Assembly (NCBI RefSeq): GCF_007748195.1
Contig: NZ_CP037920.1
Location: 3,694,303 to 3,758,302 of the forward strand
DNA from: Gimesia aquarii
GTDB lineage: Bacteria > Planctomycetota > Planctomycetia > Planctomycetales > Planctomycetaceae
Length of the DNA stretch: 64,000 nucleotides
Direction: 5' to 3'
The position numbers were made by a program, and so were the translations under genes. Shown here one piece after another: positions 9,179 through 19,249 of the stretch. A model generated the notes under the pieces. It had not been told where the DNA came from, made no database searches, and worked only from the letters and a program-made list of their open reading frames with translations. Position 1 is the first letter of the stretch, and each line of letters opens with the position of its first letter.

Positions 9179-11140
9179 TTATGGGCTCGGAGTCGTTTCA
9201 CAGATGACCCGAAAACCAAGATAGCGGTTGGATTTCCAAGGAGGAAGGATCGGGTAATTAATCCTGCAAAGTTCGCCGATGTAAATCCAATCGCTTCCTC
9301 TCAATACTTTAAGAAATCCTTCTTGAGGACCTTGAGGATTTTTTTTCGGAGATCGGCTATAATAGGTGCGATCAAACCAGTCTGCACACCATTCCCAAAC
9401 ATTTCCTCTCATATCATAAAGACCAAATTCATTTGGAGCATATGTTCCTACAGCAGAAATGGGTAGGGGGGCTACACCAGCATTTTCACCTGATTGAACA
9501 TATTTTCGCTTGGCAAAGGTCCAATCATAGGGCGTTGAACGCCCGGCTCGGCAAGCATATTCCCATTCAGCTTCTGTTGGCAATCGATATCGACGTTTGG
9601 CAGCACGTTCTTCAGGAAGATTACTGAGCCGTTGACAGAACTGTTCCGCATCGTACCAGGTTACTCTCTCCACAGGAAAATTTCCTGGTTGTAATTCTCC
9701 TTGGGCTGTTTGATGAAAGCTAGGATTATTTCCCATAACGGATTCGAAGGCCTGTTGCGTGACTTCATGCTGTCCCATCCAAACGTAGTTCGTAATTTGA
9801 ACCAGATGGGTTGGACTTTCAGGAGGAGCAGGAGAGCTATTACCAGTATCAGGTATACCCATCTGAAATTCTCCAGGAGGAAGAACAACAAAACTCATAT
9901 TTAGAGAGTTTTTGAATATGTCACCAGCCTTCAATTCTTTTATTTGACCGATGCTGAATTTAGCAACGGCATCTATAGAAGGTTCTAAGTGATTCAGTCG
10001 CTGTTCAAAATTATCAGCTAGAATCTCGAAAGGTGTGTCTCGTGCGTGCATGACATGCCACAGGCCACGATCCACTCGATCATGAACGAATCGAACAGCA
10101 CCATCTAAGAACAGTATGTTGACACCATCCTTGTGCATACTTCGTGCAGTGGCTTGATCATTCCGATCAATGTAGTGTGTGCAAGGCATCTTTGCCTTAG
10201 TCAATGCTTCTTTTCCAATTGTTGCGTGTAATTTTCCACATCCCAGCAGGTCGTCGGCACGATCCCATTGATTGTTAGGGCCTCCTGCATCCCCAGAGAT
10301 ACCATGTGCAGAAGTGATACTGCCACCAATCTGTCCTAATGCCCACACTCCTCGTGGATCTAATGGATGAATCCCAGCTCTCACTTCTTCAATCGCGACA
10401 AGCGTTGATTGGCCATTTGTGAAATCATCCATTGAAAACGCCCGATTCACACCAGCGATTCCAGTACCGACATATTGAAAATGACGATTTTCATCGTTGG
10501 CAATAATTTTAACCCCTTCACCTGCTGGATGCGAAGATGTACCAATTTGTGGGCGATGGCATTGTGTTCCACCATTTATTGCGTAATTTCCTCGAGCAAA
10601 TTGAACCTGAGGAGGAATGTCCGGATCTAACTCAAAGCGATAAAGATTATTTTGATGGTTATAGATATCAGTCGGACATGACATTTCGGTGAGTGAAGTA
10701 GTACGTAACATCTGATTTTCATCAGAGCCGATGGAGTGGGATGAATCAAATGTGTCCGCTAAATCTTTCCTATCAAGATAAGGTAAGAGCAAAAGAGCCC
10801 AGTTTTCATGTGTTATTAAATCGACTCGACGATTTTGATTGAGCATCATCGAATGAAAACGACCTGGATTCCAGACTGCTGCTGGAGGTAGGAATTGAAA
10901 TGTTTCATGGTATTGTCGAAGGCCTATTCCCAAATTACGTAGATGATCTTTACAGACTGTACTACGTGCACTCTCTGTTGATGAGAGAATTGCTGGAATG
11001 GAAAGGGCTGCGGTAATTATGATAAGAAAGATGATAACAAGTAGCTCGATGCGACTGATACCAGACCTAAAACATACCTGTTTAGAGGCAGAAGCCAAAA
11101 AACAATTTTTTTCAAAACGCGTAACATGCATGTTTTTCAT
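9179..11140 (-). CDS. Hybrid DUF1559 prepilin-like + formylglycine-generating-enzyme-like (FGE-sulfatase) protein
   Basis: A 653-residue two-domain protein. Residues about 28-385 are DUF1559: a degenerate prepilin-type N-terminus (SGISRIELLVII, then a hydrophobic helix), the C-K-D-H-L-R-N-L-G segment, and the DUF1559 end motif VNILFLDGAVRFV. Residues about 412-650 are an FGE-sulfatase (SUMF1-like) domain with the hallmarks FVVLPPGEFQMG, RLPTEAEWEYACRAG, GLYDMRGNVWEWCADW and VLRGSDW. I do not see the two active-site cysteines of true formylglycine generators in the final segment, so binding or structural use of this fold is more likely than catalysis. Its ATG (11138-11140) overlaps the stop of the giant EF-hand gene by four bases (ATGA), which implies translational coupling. 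DUF1559-FGE fusions are, as far as I recall, uncommon. Confidence 0.85.
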   Translation of the reverse strand: MKNMHVTRFEKNCFLASASKQVCFRSGISRIELLVIIFLIIITAALSIPAILSSTESARSTVCKDHLRNLGIGLRQYHETFQFLPPAAVWNPGRFHSMMLNQNRRVDLITHENWALLLLPYLDRKDLADTFDSSHSIGSDENQMLRTTSLTEMSCPTDIYNHQNNLYRFELDPDIPPQVQFARGNYAINGGTQCHRPQIGTSSHPAGEGVKIIANDENRHFQYVGTGIAGVNRAFSMDDFTNGQSTLVAIEEVRAGIHPLDPRGVWALGQIGGSITSAHGISGDAGGPNNQWDRADDLLGCGKLHATIGKEALTKAKMPCTHYIDRNDQATARSMHKDGVNILFLDGAVRFVHDRVDRGLWHVMHARDTPFEILADNFEQRLNHLEPSIDAVAKFSIGQIKELKAGDIFKNSLNMSFVVLPPGEFQMGIPDTGNSSPAPPESPTHLVQITNYVWMGQHEVTQQAFESVMGNNPSFHQTAQGELQPGNFPVERVTWYDAEQFCQRLSNLPEERAAKRRYRLPTEAEWEYACRAGRSTPYDWTFAKRKYVQSGENAGVAPLPISAVGTYAPNEFGLYDMRGNVWEWCADWFDRTYYSRSPKKNPQGPQEGFLKVLRGSDWIYIGELCRINYPILPPWKSNRYLGFRVICETTPSP

Positions 11141-14100
11141 CCTGCTTTACGTCGCATAAAATAAAAGGCCACTCCGATTAACAGAACTATATTAAGCGTC
11201 ATAATGACTGGGAATAGCCACTTTGAACCATCATCAGCGGTTGTTCTTCCCACCGCTCGACGATGGCGTTCAGCAATTTTGGCTGCTGCCTGCCGAGATT
11301 GTAAGAATTCTTTGTAGTCAAGTGAATTGTCTTTATTTCGATCGTCATTCATAAACTTATCTTCTGCTCTTGCTTGACGAATCTGATAACGTTGATACTC
11401 GAGAGAATTCTTTTTTTCAGGTGCTTTATCAGTGAAAACTTCTGTAAATGTAAGCTTTCCGTTTTTATCTTTATCTGCAACCTGAAAAAATATTTCTGGT
11501 GATATTTTGGCAGGATCGTAACGAAAATCAAACTCACTCAATTCCAACTGGTTGTTCTGATTTCGGTCAAAACGACTGAACAATTCCCAAGCCAGGCCGA
11601 TGAGTTGTGGAGAGTCTTCCTGATAGAATTCCTTCCAGGAAAGAGTCCCATTGTTATCTAGGTCTCTTCTGCCATACACGCGTAGTGTGACATAATTGCA
11701 GCCAAGTGGAGATAAACGGAACTCACGCAGGGAATATTTCCCATCCTTATTTTCATCAAATGCTGGTAAGGCCTGAGACAAAAGTAATTCCGTCGCACCA
11801 TTTGATCCAATTTTTAGTATTTCTTCCGGGCTCAGAAAACCATCCAGATCTTTATCGCTATTCAGAAAGAAGCTGAATTCATCGATATTCGTTGTAGGGG
11901 ATGTGGTCAGTTCTGCGTGTGTCAGAAATCCATCTTGATCGGCGTCCATCCCGGTAAACAAAGACTGCACATACTCTTTAGGGCGTCGAATAGAGGGTAG
12001 ATACTCCTCTTTTGATAGCCGATGGTCACCGTCTTTGTCTGTTGGATTGATATAAGAACGATATAGCACTAGACCATTTGGTGCTCTCAATGGAAATCCA
12101 CTTAGATGTTTCATCCCATAAGCCAAAGCTAGTAACTGCTCCGCCTCTTTGTGTGTTACCTGACCATTCTGATCGGTATCCCAAACCTTAAACTCCAAAT
12201 CGGCTAACGGAGTCAACTGCTTCTTTAAATTGGCCTGGGGCCACTCGCTCTGAGAGAGCTGACCATCTTTATTTCGATCGGCGGTTTTGTGCAAAGCTTT
12301 CCATTTTTGCTGAGCTATTTCAGCGAGATCGGCGACAGGATCAGGGATCATACCCCGTTCTGCGGCAGAAAACAGGCCGGGTAATGCTTTGTACTCTTCT
12401 TGTGTCAGTTGACCATTCCCATCAAAATCGACGACATTAAAATTCCGTTTTGCTAATTCGGGCTTTGTGGAAGCAACTAAGGGGAGGTATTCTTCCAACG
12501 TCAGTTCTCCATCGGAATTTTTGTCAGAAGTAGCAAAAGCTAATTTCGGTGATATTTTTGCTGGATTATATTGAAACTCAAACTCATTTGGATCCAGCTG
12601 ACCATCCTGATTGCGATCAAATCGGCGAAACAGCTCCCAGGCCAAACCGATGACCTGTGGGGAAGGTTCTTGATAGAATTCTTGCCAGGAGAGTTTTCCG
12701 TCATGGTCCAAATCTGTTCTACCATACACGCGCAACGTGACGTAATTGCAACCAACCGGGGCCAAACGGAACTCACGTAAAGAGAATTTGGCATCGCCAT
12801 CTTCGTCGAAGGCTTTTAAACCCTGAGATAAGCTCTTTCCGATTGTGCTGTTTGAACCGACTTTGAGCAACTCTTCCTCATTCAACAAACCATCTAGGTC
12901 TGTATCACTACGCAAAAAGAAATTGAATTCATCAATATTGGATAGAGAAGATGTAGCAAGTTCTGCATAGGTAAGAAATTCATCTTGATCCGCATCCAGT
13001 TTGGTAAATTGTGCCTGAACTTTTTCTTTGGGCCAGCGAATGGAAGGTAAATATTCCGATTTTGAGAGCCGATGATCGCCATCTTTGTCTGCCCCTTTAA
13101 TATAATAACGGTAGAGTACCAATCCATTAGTAGCCCTTAAAGGAAAGCCATTCACTTGCTGCATTCCATAGGCAATAGCAATGAGTTTGTCTGCCTCCTT
13201 GCGCGAGACCTGTCCGTTCTGATCTGCATCCCAAACTGTAAATTTGACATCCGCCAGGGGCGTCAATTGCTTCTGTAATTCGGCTTTTGGCCATTCCGCT
13301 TCTGAAAGCTGGTCGTCAGAATTCTGATCGGCAGCTTTGTAAAGAGCCTGCCATGTTTGCTGGGCTGCATTAGCTAACTCTTCGACTGGATCGGGAATTG
13401 TACCTCGTCTCTCGGCAGGAAGTAGACCTGGCAGTGCTTTATACTCTTCCAATGAGAGTCGATCATTCTTATCAAAGTCTACGACATTAAAATTTCGTTT
13501 TGCCAACTGTGGTTTTGTACTAGCGACTAAGGGGAGATACTCTTCCAGGGTTAACTCACCATCTGAGTTTTTATCTCTGAAAGCAAAGGCTTTCTTCGGT
13601 GAGAGTTTTGTGGGATCGACACGGAACTCAAACTCGCTCAGATCTAGTTGGCCATTTTGGTCACGATCAAAACGACGAAATAGTTCCCAGGCCAGACCGA
13701 TGACCTGGGGTGAAGGTTCTTGATAGAATTCCTGCCAGGAGAGTTGCCCGTCGTGATCCTGATCTGTTCTGCCATACACGTGCAAAGTGACGTAATTACA
13801 ACCGACTGGCGCCAAACGGAACTCACGTAATGAAAATTTGCCATCGCCATCCTCATCGAAAGCTGGCAAAGCTTGAGATACACGCGTGCCAGTTGCGCCA
13901 TTTGAATTCACTCTGGGCAATTCTGCCGGGCTTACAAGTCCATCCAAGTCTTTGTCACTATTCAGAAAGAACTTCAATTCATCGATATTTGTTGTGTCGG
14001 AAATGGTCATTTCCTGGTAACTCAGAAATCCATTCTGGTCGGTATCCATTTTTGTAAACTCTGCTTGAACCTGTTCTTTGGGTCGACGTATGGAAGGCAA

Positions 14101-17100
14101 ATACTCCTCTTTTGAGAACTGATGATCGTCGTCCTTGTCTGTCGGATTGATATAGGATCGGTAAAGTACCAAACCATTGCTGGCTCTTAATGGAAACCCA
14201 TTGAGATGTTTCATCCCATAAGCCACAGCAATTAACTGTTCCGCTTCTTTTTGAGTGACTTGGCCGTTCTGATTTGCATCCCAGATTGAAAACTTCACAT
14301 CTGCCAGAGGTGTCAGCTGTTTCTGTAGTTCAACTAGGGGCCATTCCTTTTGCGAGAGTTGTCCGTCAGCATTTTGATCCGCTGTTTTCTGTATAGCTTG
14401 CCATGTTTGTTGGGCCGTGGTGGCCAGATCTGCGACAGGATCAGGGACGGTTCCCCGTTCTGTTACCGAAAACAGTCCGGGTAGTGCTTTGTATTCTTCC
14501 AATGATAATTGACTATTCCGATCAAAGTCGACGACATTAAAATTCCGTTTTGCCAACTGTGGTTTTATGCTAGCAACTAAAGGCAGATATTCTTCCAGGG
14601 TCAACTCACCATCAGAGTTTTTGTCTCTGAATGTAAAGGCTTTTTCGGGTGAAAATTTTGTGGGATCCACGCGGAACTCAAACTCATTCAGTTCCAACTG
14701 GCCATTCTGATTGTGATCAAAGTGGCGAAACAACTCCCAGGCCAGACCGATGACTTGGGGAGAAGGCTCTTGATAGAATTCCTCCCAGGAGAGCATACCA
14801 TCATGGTTTTCATCTTTCCGGTCATATACATGCAAAGTAACATAACTGCAGCCAACTGGTGACAGGCGGAACTCATGTAAAGAGAATTTCCCATCGCCAT
14901 CGTTGTCGAAGGCTTTCAAACCCTGAGACAAACGTAATTCCGTCACACCATTTAAACCGGCTTTGAGTAATTCCGCTGAACTTAAGAGTCCATCTAAATC
15001 TTTGTCAAAACTCAAAAAGAAATTCAATTCATCAATATTCGTTGTGCTTGATGTGCTCAGTTCCTGATAAGTCAAAAACCCATTCTTGTCGGCATCCATT
15101 TTAGTGAACAGAGCTTGTACTTGTTGTTTAGGTCTTCGAATAGAAGGTAGGTATTCCTCTATCGAGAGTTGGTTATCTCCATCTTTATCAGTACGATGAA
15201 TATAAGAGCGGTAGAGCACTAATCCATTGGGAGCTCTCAAAGGAAACCCGTGCAGATGTTTCATTCCGTAAGCAACAGCCACCAGTTGTTCTGCTTCTTC
15301 ATGAGAAACTTGTCCATCCTGATCAGTGTCCCAGACCGAAAACTTGAGATCTACCAGAGGAGGTAGTTGTTTCTGTAATTCGTCTTGCGGCCATTCTTCT
15401 TCTGAGAGTAGACCATCAGTGTTCTGATCGGCAGCTTTGTGTATTGCTTTCCATTTTTTCTGGGCTGTGGTGGCCAGATCTGCGACAGGATCAGGGACGG
15501 CCCCCCGTTCTGTTACCGAAAACAGTCCAGGCAGTGTTTTGTATTCTTCCAGTGACAGTTGACCATTTCGGTCAAAGTCGACGACTTTAAAATTCCGTTC
15601 CGCCAACTGAGGTTTTGTGCTAGCGACTAAGGGCAGATATTCTTTGAGTGCTAATTGACCATCAGAGTTTTTGTCACTGAAAGTAAAAGCCTTTTCAGGT
15701 GAAAGTTTTGTGGGATCCACGCGAAACTCAAATTCACTCAGTTCCAGTTGATTGTTTTGATTGCGATCAAAGCGACGAAATAATTCCCAAGCCAGGCCGA
15801 TAACTTCAGGAGAGTCTTCTATGTAAAATTCTTTCCAAGAAAGTGCTGCGTCATGATTTAGATCTGTTCTACCATAAATACGCAAAGTAACATAACTGCA
15901 TCCAATTGGGGCAAGACGGAATTCACGTAAAGAGAGTTGGCCATCATCATTTTCATCAAACGCTGCAAAGCCTTGAGGGAGGCGTGAATCGACGACGTCA
16001 TTCGAATTGATTTTGAGTAATTCTTCCGCACTTAATAAACCATCCAGGTCTTTGTCAGTATTTAAAAAGTAGCTAAATTCATCGATATTTGTTGTGTTAG
16101 ATTTAGTCAATTCCTGGTAATTCAAGAAGCCATCTTTATCCGCGTCCATTTTTGTAAATTCTGCTTGAACCTGTTTTTTGGGACGGCGTATGGAAGGTAG
16201 GTACTCTTCTTCCGAGAGCCGGTAATCGTTATCTTTATCCGTCGGTTGGATGTAGGAACGATAAAGTACCAAACCATTGGTGGCTCGAAGTGGTGCGCCG
16301 TTTGTTTCACGCATTCCATATGCAACGGCAATCAATTGAGCAGCTTCTTTACTGGTGACTTGACCGTTCTGGTCAGCATCCCAATCTGTGAACTTCACAT
16401 CGGCTAGTGGAGTCAATTGTTTGTGTAATTCTTTTTGCGGCCATTCAGCCTGTGAGAGTTGACCATCTTTATTCTGATCGGCTGCCTTCTGAAGTACATC
16501 CCATTTTTGTTGAACTGTAGATGCTAATTCCGCGATGGGATCAGGAATCGCTCCACGCTCTGCCACAGGGAACAGACCAGGTAGTGCTTTGAACTCTTCC
16601 ATCGACAATTGACCATTCCCATTAAAGTCGACGACATTAAAATTCCGTTTTGCTAACTGTGGCTTCGTGGAAGCGACTAAAGGGAGATACTCTTCTAATG
16701 ACAGTTCTCCATCGGAATTTTTGTCCCAGAGAGTAAAAGCTTTTTCTGGAGTGAGCTTGGAAGAATCAATTCGAAATTCAAACTCGTTCAGTTCCAATTG
16801 ACCATTCTGATTGCGATCAAAGCGACGGAACAACTCCCAAGCCAGACCGATGACCTGGGGAGAAGGTTCTTGATAGAATTCCTCCCAGGAAAGTACTGCG
16901 TCATGATCTAAGTCGTTTTTGTCATACACATGTAACGTGATATAACTACAACCGACCGGTGCCAGACGGAATTCACGTAAAGAAAATTTCCCATCACCAT
17001 CTTCGTCGAAGGCTTTCAATCCCTGAGACAAACGTGATTCAGTCACACCATTCAGACCGGCTTTGAGTAATTCTGCTGAACTTAAAAGTCCATCTAAATC

Positions 17101-19116
17101 TTTGTCAAAACTCAAAAAAAATCTCAGTTCATCAATGTTAGAAAGGGGGGACATGGCTAGCTCCTGATAAGTCAGAAAACCATCTTGGTCTGCATCAAGT
17201 ATTTTGAACTGAGTTTGTGTCTGTTTTTCTGACCAACTACTGGAAGGCCGGTATTCGTCTTTTGAGAGCCGGTGATCCCCATTTTTATCAGATCGTCTAA
17301 TAAATGAGCGATAAATCACACGTCCATTCGGAGTTCTCAAGGGGGCTCCTGTGACATGTCGCATTCCATAGGCGACGGCCATCAACTGCGCGGCCTCCTT
17401 TTGGGTAACTTGACCATCTTGGTCTGCATCCCAGACTTTAAACTTTACGTTCGCTAGAGGAGTCAGTTGTTTTTGCAATTCAGCCTGGGGCCATTCGGCC
17501 GCTGAGAGTTGACCATCATTGTTTTGATCGGCTGTCTTTTGAAGTACATCCCATTTTTGCTGAGCTGCGGTTACTAATTCCGCGATGGGATCCGGGATCG
17601 TGCTACGTTTTTCCAGAGGTAACAGGTCGGGTAGTGTCTTGAACTCTTCAAGTGACAATTGACCATTGCCGTCAAAATCAACGACGTTAAAATTTCGCTT
17701 CTCTAGTTGTAGTTTTTTTGATTCTACAAGGGCCAAATATTCTTCCAGTGTGAGTGCTCCATCGGCGTTTTTATCTCGGAAAGTAAAGGCTTTTTGGGGT
17801 GAGAGTTTTGTGGGTTCGATCTGAAATTCAATCTCACTGGTTTCTAGCTTGCCGCTTTGATTGCGATCAAAGCGACGAAATAATTCCCAAGCCAGGCCGA
17901 TAACTTCGGGAGAGTCTTCTATGTAAAATTCTTTCCAAGAAAGTGCTGCGTCATGATCTAGATCTGTTCTACCATAAATTCGCAAGGTAACATAACTGCA
18001 TCCGATTGGTGCCAGACGAAACTCGCGCAAATTCAGCTTTCCATCACGGTCTTTGTCAAACGCTGCAAAGCCTTGAGGCAGACGTGATTTCACTGAATCA
18101 TTCGAATTGACTTTGAGTAATTCTTCCGCACTTAATAAACCATCCAGGTCTTTGTCAGTATTTAAAAAGTAGCTAAATTCATCGATATTTGTTGTGTTAG
18201 ATTTAGTCAATTCCTGGTAATTCAAGAAGCCATCTTTATCCGCGTCCATTTTTGTAAATTCTGCTTGAACCTGTTCTTTGGGACGGCGTATGGAAGGTAG
18301 GTACTCTTCTTTCGAGAGCCGGTAATCGTTATCTTTGTCCGTCGGTTGGATGTAGGAACGATAGAGGACTAATCCATTGGTGGCTCGAAGTGGTGCGCCG
18401 TTTGTTTCACGCATTCCATATGCAACGGCAATCAATTGAGCAGCTTCTTTGCTGGTGACTTGACCGTTCTGGTCAGCATCCCAATCTGTGAACTTCACAT
18501 CGGCTAGTGGAGTCAATTGTTTTTGTAATTCTTTTTGCGGCCATTCAGCCTGTGAGAGTTGACCATCTTTATTCTGGTCGGCTGACTTCTGAAGTACATC
18601 CCATTTTTGTTGAACTGTAGATGCTAATTCCGCGATAGGATCAGGAATCGCTCCACGCTCTGCTACAGGTAACAGACCAGGTAGTGCTTTGAACTCTTCC
18701 AGAGACAGTTGACCATTCCCATTAAAGTCGACGACATTAAAATTCCGTTTTGCTAACTGTGGCTTCGTGGAAGCGACTAAAGGGAGATACTCTTTTAATG
18801 ACAGTTCTCCATCGGAATTTTTGTCATGATAGCGGAAATTATTAACTCCTGATAATTTCTGACTGGAAATTTTGGCCTTCAATTCATCGTATGACAGACT
18901 GAGATCTTCATTAGTGTCATATTGAAAGAACAATCGACGTCGTTTCTGATCTTTCGTTTTCCCGACAAGAAATTCGGTGAGAGTGATCTTACCATTGGAA
19001 TCAATATCGAGTTTCTTTGCCAACTCTCCTGGAGTAGGGTCTGCAGCGAAAACGATTCCATTGACTAAAATTAGCCCCGTAAAGAAAGAGCAAATAATTT
19101 CACTATATTTTAACAT
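11137..19116 (-). CDS. Giant membrane-anchored EF-hand repeat protein (2659 residues)
   Basis: Starts at the ATG at 19116 with a signal peptide (hydrophobic core about residues 8-24, then FAADPTPG) and ends with one transmembrane helix (WLFPVIMTLNIVLLIGVAFY) and the short basic tail MRRKAG. The body would therefore lie outside the cytoplasmic membrane. The body is almost entirely EF-hand-like 12-residue loops (for example DADKDGFLNYQE, DKDLDGLLSAEE). I count 10 per repeat unit, 7 units, plus 2 N-terminal and 2 C-terminal loops, about 74 in total. Several are non-canonical, such as DKDNDYRLSKEE with Tyr at loop position 6. Every unit carries one conserved Cys in a P-x-G-C-[SN]-Y-[VI]-T-L motif. 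The most likely activity is cooperative calcium binding at the cell surface, giving a Ca-stiffened rod or adhesin; this is an inference. It is coupled to the downstream DUF1559/FGE gene, and a GT-C glycosyltransferase gene lies 133 bp upstream. Confidence 0.9.
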   Translation of the reverse strand: MLKYSEIICSFFTGLILVNGIVFAADPTPGELAKKLDIDSNGKITLTEFLVGKTKDQKRRRLFFQYDTNEDLSLSYDELKAKISSQKLSGVNNFRYHDKNSDGELSLKEYLPLVASTKPQLAKRNFNVVDFNGNGQLSLEEFKALPGLLPVAERGAIPDPIAELASTVQQKWDVLQKSADQNKDGQLSQAEWPQKELQKQLTPLADVKFTDWDADQNGQVTSKEAAQLIAVAYGMRETNGAPLRATNGLVLYRSYIQPTDKDNDYRLSKEEYLPSIRRPKEQVQAEFTKMDADKDGFLNYQELTKSNTTNIDEFSYFLNTDKDLDGLLSAEELLKVNSNDSVKSRLPQGFAAFDKDRDGKLNLREFRLAPIGCSYVTLRIYGRTDLDHDAALSWKEFYIEDSPEVIGLAWELFRRFDRNQSGKLETSEIEFQIEPTKLSPQKAFTFRDKNADGALTLEEYLALVESKKLQLEKRNFNVVDFDGNGQLSLEEFKTLPDLLPLEKRSTIPDPIAELVTAAQQKWDVLQKTADQNNDGQLSAAEWPQAELQKQLTPLANVKFKVWDADQDGQVTQKEAAQLMAVAYGMRHVTGAPLRTPNGRVIYRSFIRRSDKNGDHRLSKDEYRPSSSWSEKQTQTQFKILDADQDGFLTYQELAMSPLSNIDELRFFLSFDKDLDGLLSSAELLKAGLNGVTESRLSQGLKAFDEDGDGKFSLREFRLAPVGCSYITLHVYDKNDLDHDAVLSWEEFYQEPSPQVIGLAWELFRRFDRNQNGQLELNEFEFRIDSSKLTPEKAFTLWDKNSDGELSLEEYLPLVASTKPQLAKRNFNVVDFNGNGQLSMEEFKALPGLFPVAERGAIPDPIAELASTVQQKWDVLQKAADQNKDGQLSQAEWPQKELHKQLTPLADVKFTDWDADQNGQVTSKEAAQLIAVAYGMRETNGAPLRATNGLVLYRSYIQPTDKDNDYRLSEEEYLPSIRRPKKQVQAEFTKMDADKDGFLNYQELTKSNTTNIDEFSYFLNTDKDLDGLLSAEELLKINSNDVVDSRLPQGFAAFDENDDGQLSLREFRLAPIGCSYVTLRIYGRTDLNHDAALSWKEFYIEDSPEVIGLAWELFRRFDRNQNNQLELSEFEFRVDPTKLSPEKAFTFSDKNSDGQLALKEYLPLVASTKPQLAERNFKVVDFDRNGQLSLEEYKTLPGLFSVTERGAVPDPVADLATTAQKKWKAIHKAADQNTDGLLSEEEWPQDELQKQLPPLVDLKFSVWDTDQDGQVSHEEAEQLVAVAYGMKHLHGFPLRAPNGLVLYRSYIHRTDKDGDNQLSIEEYLPSIRRPKQQVQALFTKMDADKNGFLTYQELSTSSTTNIDELNFFLSFDKDLDGLLSSAELLKAGLNGVTELRLSQGLKAFDNDGDGKFSLHEFRLSPVGCSYVTLHVYDRKDENHDGMLSWEEFYQEPSPQVIGLAWELFRHFDHNQNGQLELNEFEFRVDPTKFSPEKAFTFRDKNSDGELTLEEYLPLVASIKPQLAKRNFNVVDFDRNSQLSLEEYKALPGLFSVTERGTVPDPVADLATTAQQTWQAIQKTADQNADGQLSQKEWPLVELQKQLTPLADVKFSIWDANQNGQVTQKEAEQLIAVAYGMKHLNGFPLRASNGLVLYRSYINPTDKDDDHQFSKEEYLPSIRRPKEQVQAEFTKMDTDQNGFLSYQEMTISDTTNIDELKFFLNSDKDLDGLVSPAELPRVNSNGATGTRVSQALPAFDEDGDGKFSLREFRLAPVGCNYVTLHVYGRTDQDHDGQLSWQEFYQEPSPQVIGLAWELFRRFDRDQNGQLDLSEFEFRVDPTKLSPKKAFAFRDKNSDGELTLEEYLPLVASTKPQLAKRNFNVVDFDKNDRLSLEEYKALPGLLPAERRGTIPDPVEELANAAQQTWQALYKAADQNSDDQLSEAEWPKAELQKQLTPLADVKFTVWDADQNGQVSRKEADKLIAIAYGMQQVNGFPLRATNGLVLYRYYIKGADKDGDHRLSKSEYLPSIRWPKEKVQAQFTKLDADQDEFLTYAELATSSLSNIDEFNFFLRSDTDLDGLLNEEELLKVGSNSTIGKSLSQGLKAFDEDGDAKFSLREFRLAPVGCNYVTLRVYGRTDLDHDGKLSWQEFYQEPSPQVIGLAWELFRRFDRNQDGQLDPNEFEFQYNPAKISPKLAFATSDKNSDGELTLEEYLPLVASTKPELAKRNFNVVDFDGNGQLTQEEYKALPGLFSAAERGMIPDPVADLAEIAQQKWKALHKTADRNKDGQLSQSEWPQANLKKQLTPLADLEFKVWDTDQNGQVTHKEAEQLLALAYGMKHLSGFPLRAPNGLVLYRSYINPTDKDGDHRLSKEEYLPSIRRPKEYVQSLFTGMDADQDGFLTHAELTTSPTTNIDEFSFFLNSDKDLDGFLSPEEILKIGSNGATELLLSQALPAFDENKDGKYSLREFRLSPLGCNYVTLRVYGRRDLDNNGTLSWKEFYQEDSPQLIGLAWELFSRFDRNQNNQLELSEFDFRYDPAKISPEIFFQVADKDKNGKLTFTEVFTDKAPEKKNSLEYQRYQIRQARAEDKFMNDDRNKDNSLDYKEFLQSRQAAAKIAERHRRAVGRTTADDGSKWLFPVIMTLNIVLLIGVAFYFMRRKAG
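11476..18825 (-). repeat. Seven tandem 1050-bp (350-aa) coding repeats with no net length change
   Basis: Units run 18825-17776, 17775-16726, 16725-15676, 15675-14626, 14625-13576, 13575-12526 and 12525-11476, each beginning at the Asp codon of a D-K-N-x-D-G or related loop. Two independent markers repeat at exact 1050-bp spacing. The start of the PIGCSYVTL-type segment (cataactgca or variants) ends at 18000, 16950, 15900, 14850, 13800, 12750 and 11700. The segment after the D-Q-N loop ends at 18600, 17550, 16500, 15450, 14400, 13350 and 12300. A partial eighth start (DKDKNGKLTF) follows in phase at 11475. Confidence 0.92.
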
Positions 19117-19249
19117 TGTAATCAGCCTTAATTACCCGAAGTATGTGTTTTGAGAAGCGTTGTGATACTCTAAACAAATCACATTACTTCCTTTTTTTGT
19201 TGAATGAAATTTCATAGTGAACCAATAGGTTGTGATCTTAATGTGAAAT

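Noticed and set aside
11476-18825. Regular repeats that could be mistaken for a CRISPR or satellite array
   Set aside because: The repeats are 1050 bp long, fully coding and in frame with EF-hand loops; there are no short direct repeats with unique spacers and no cas genes in the window.
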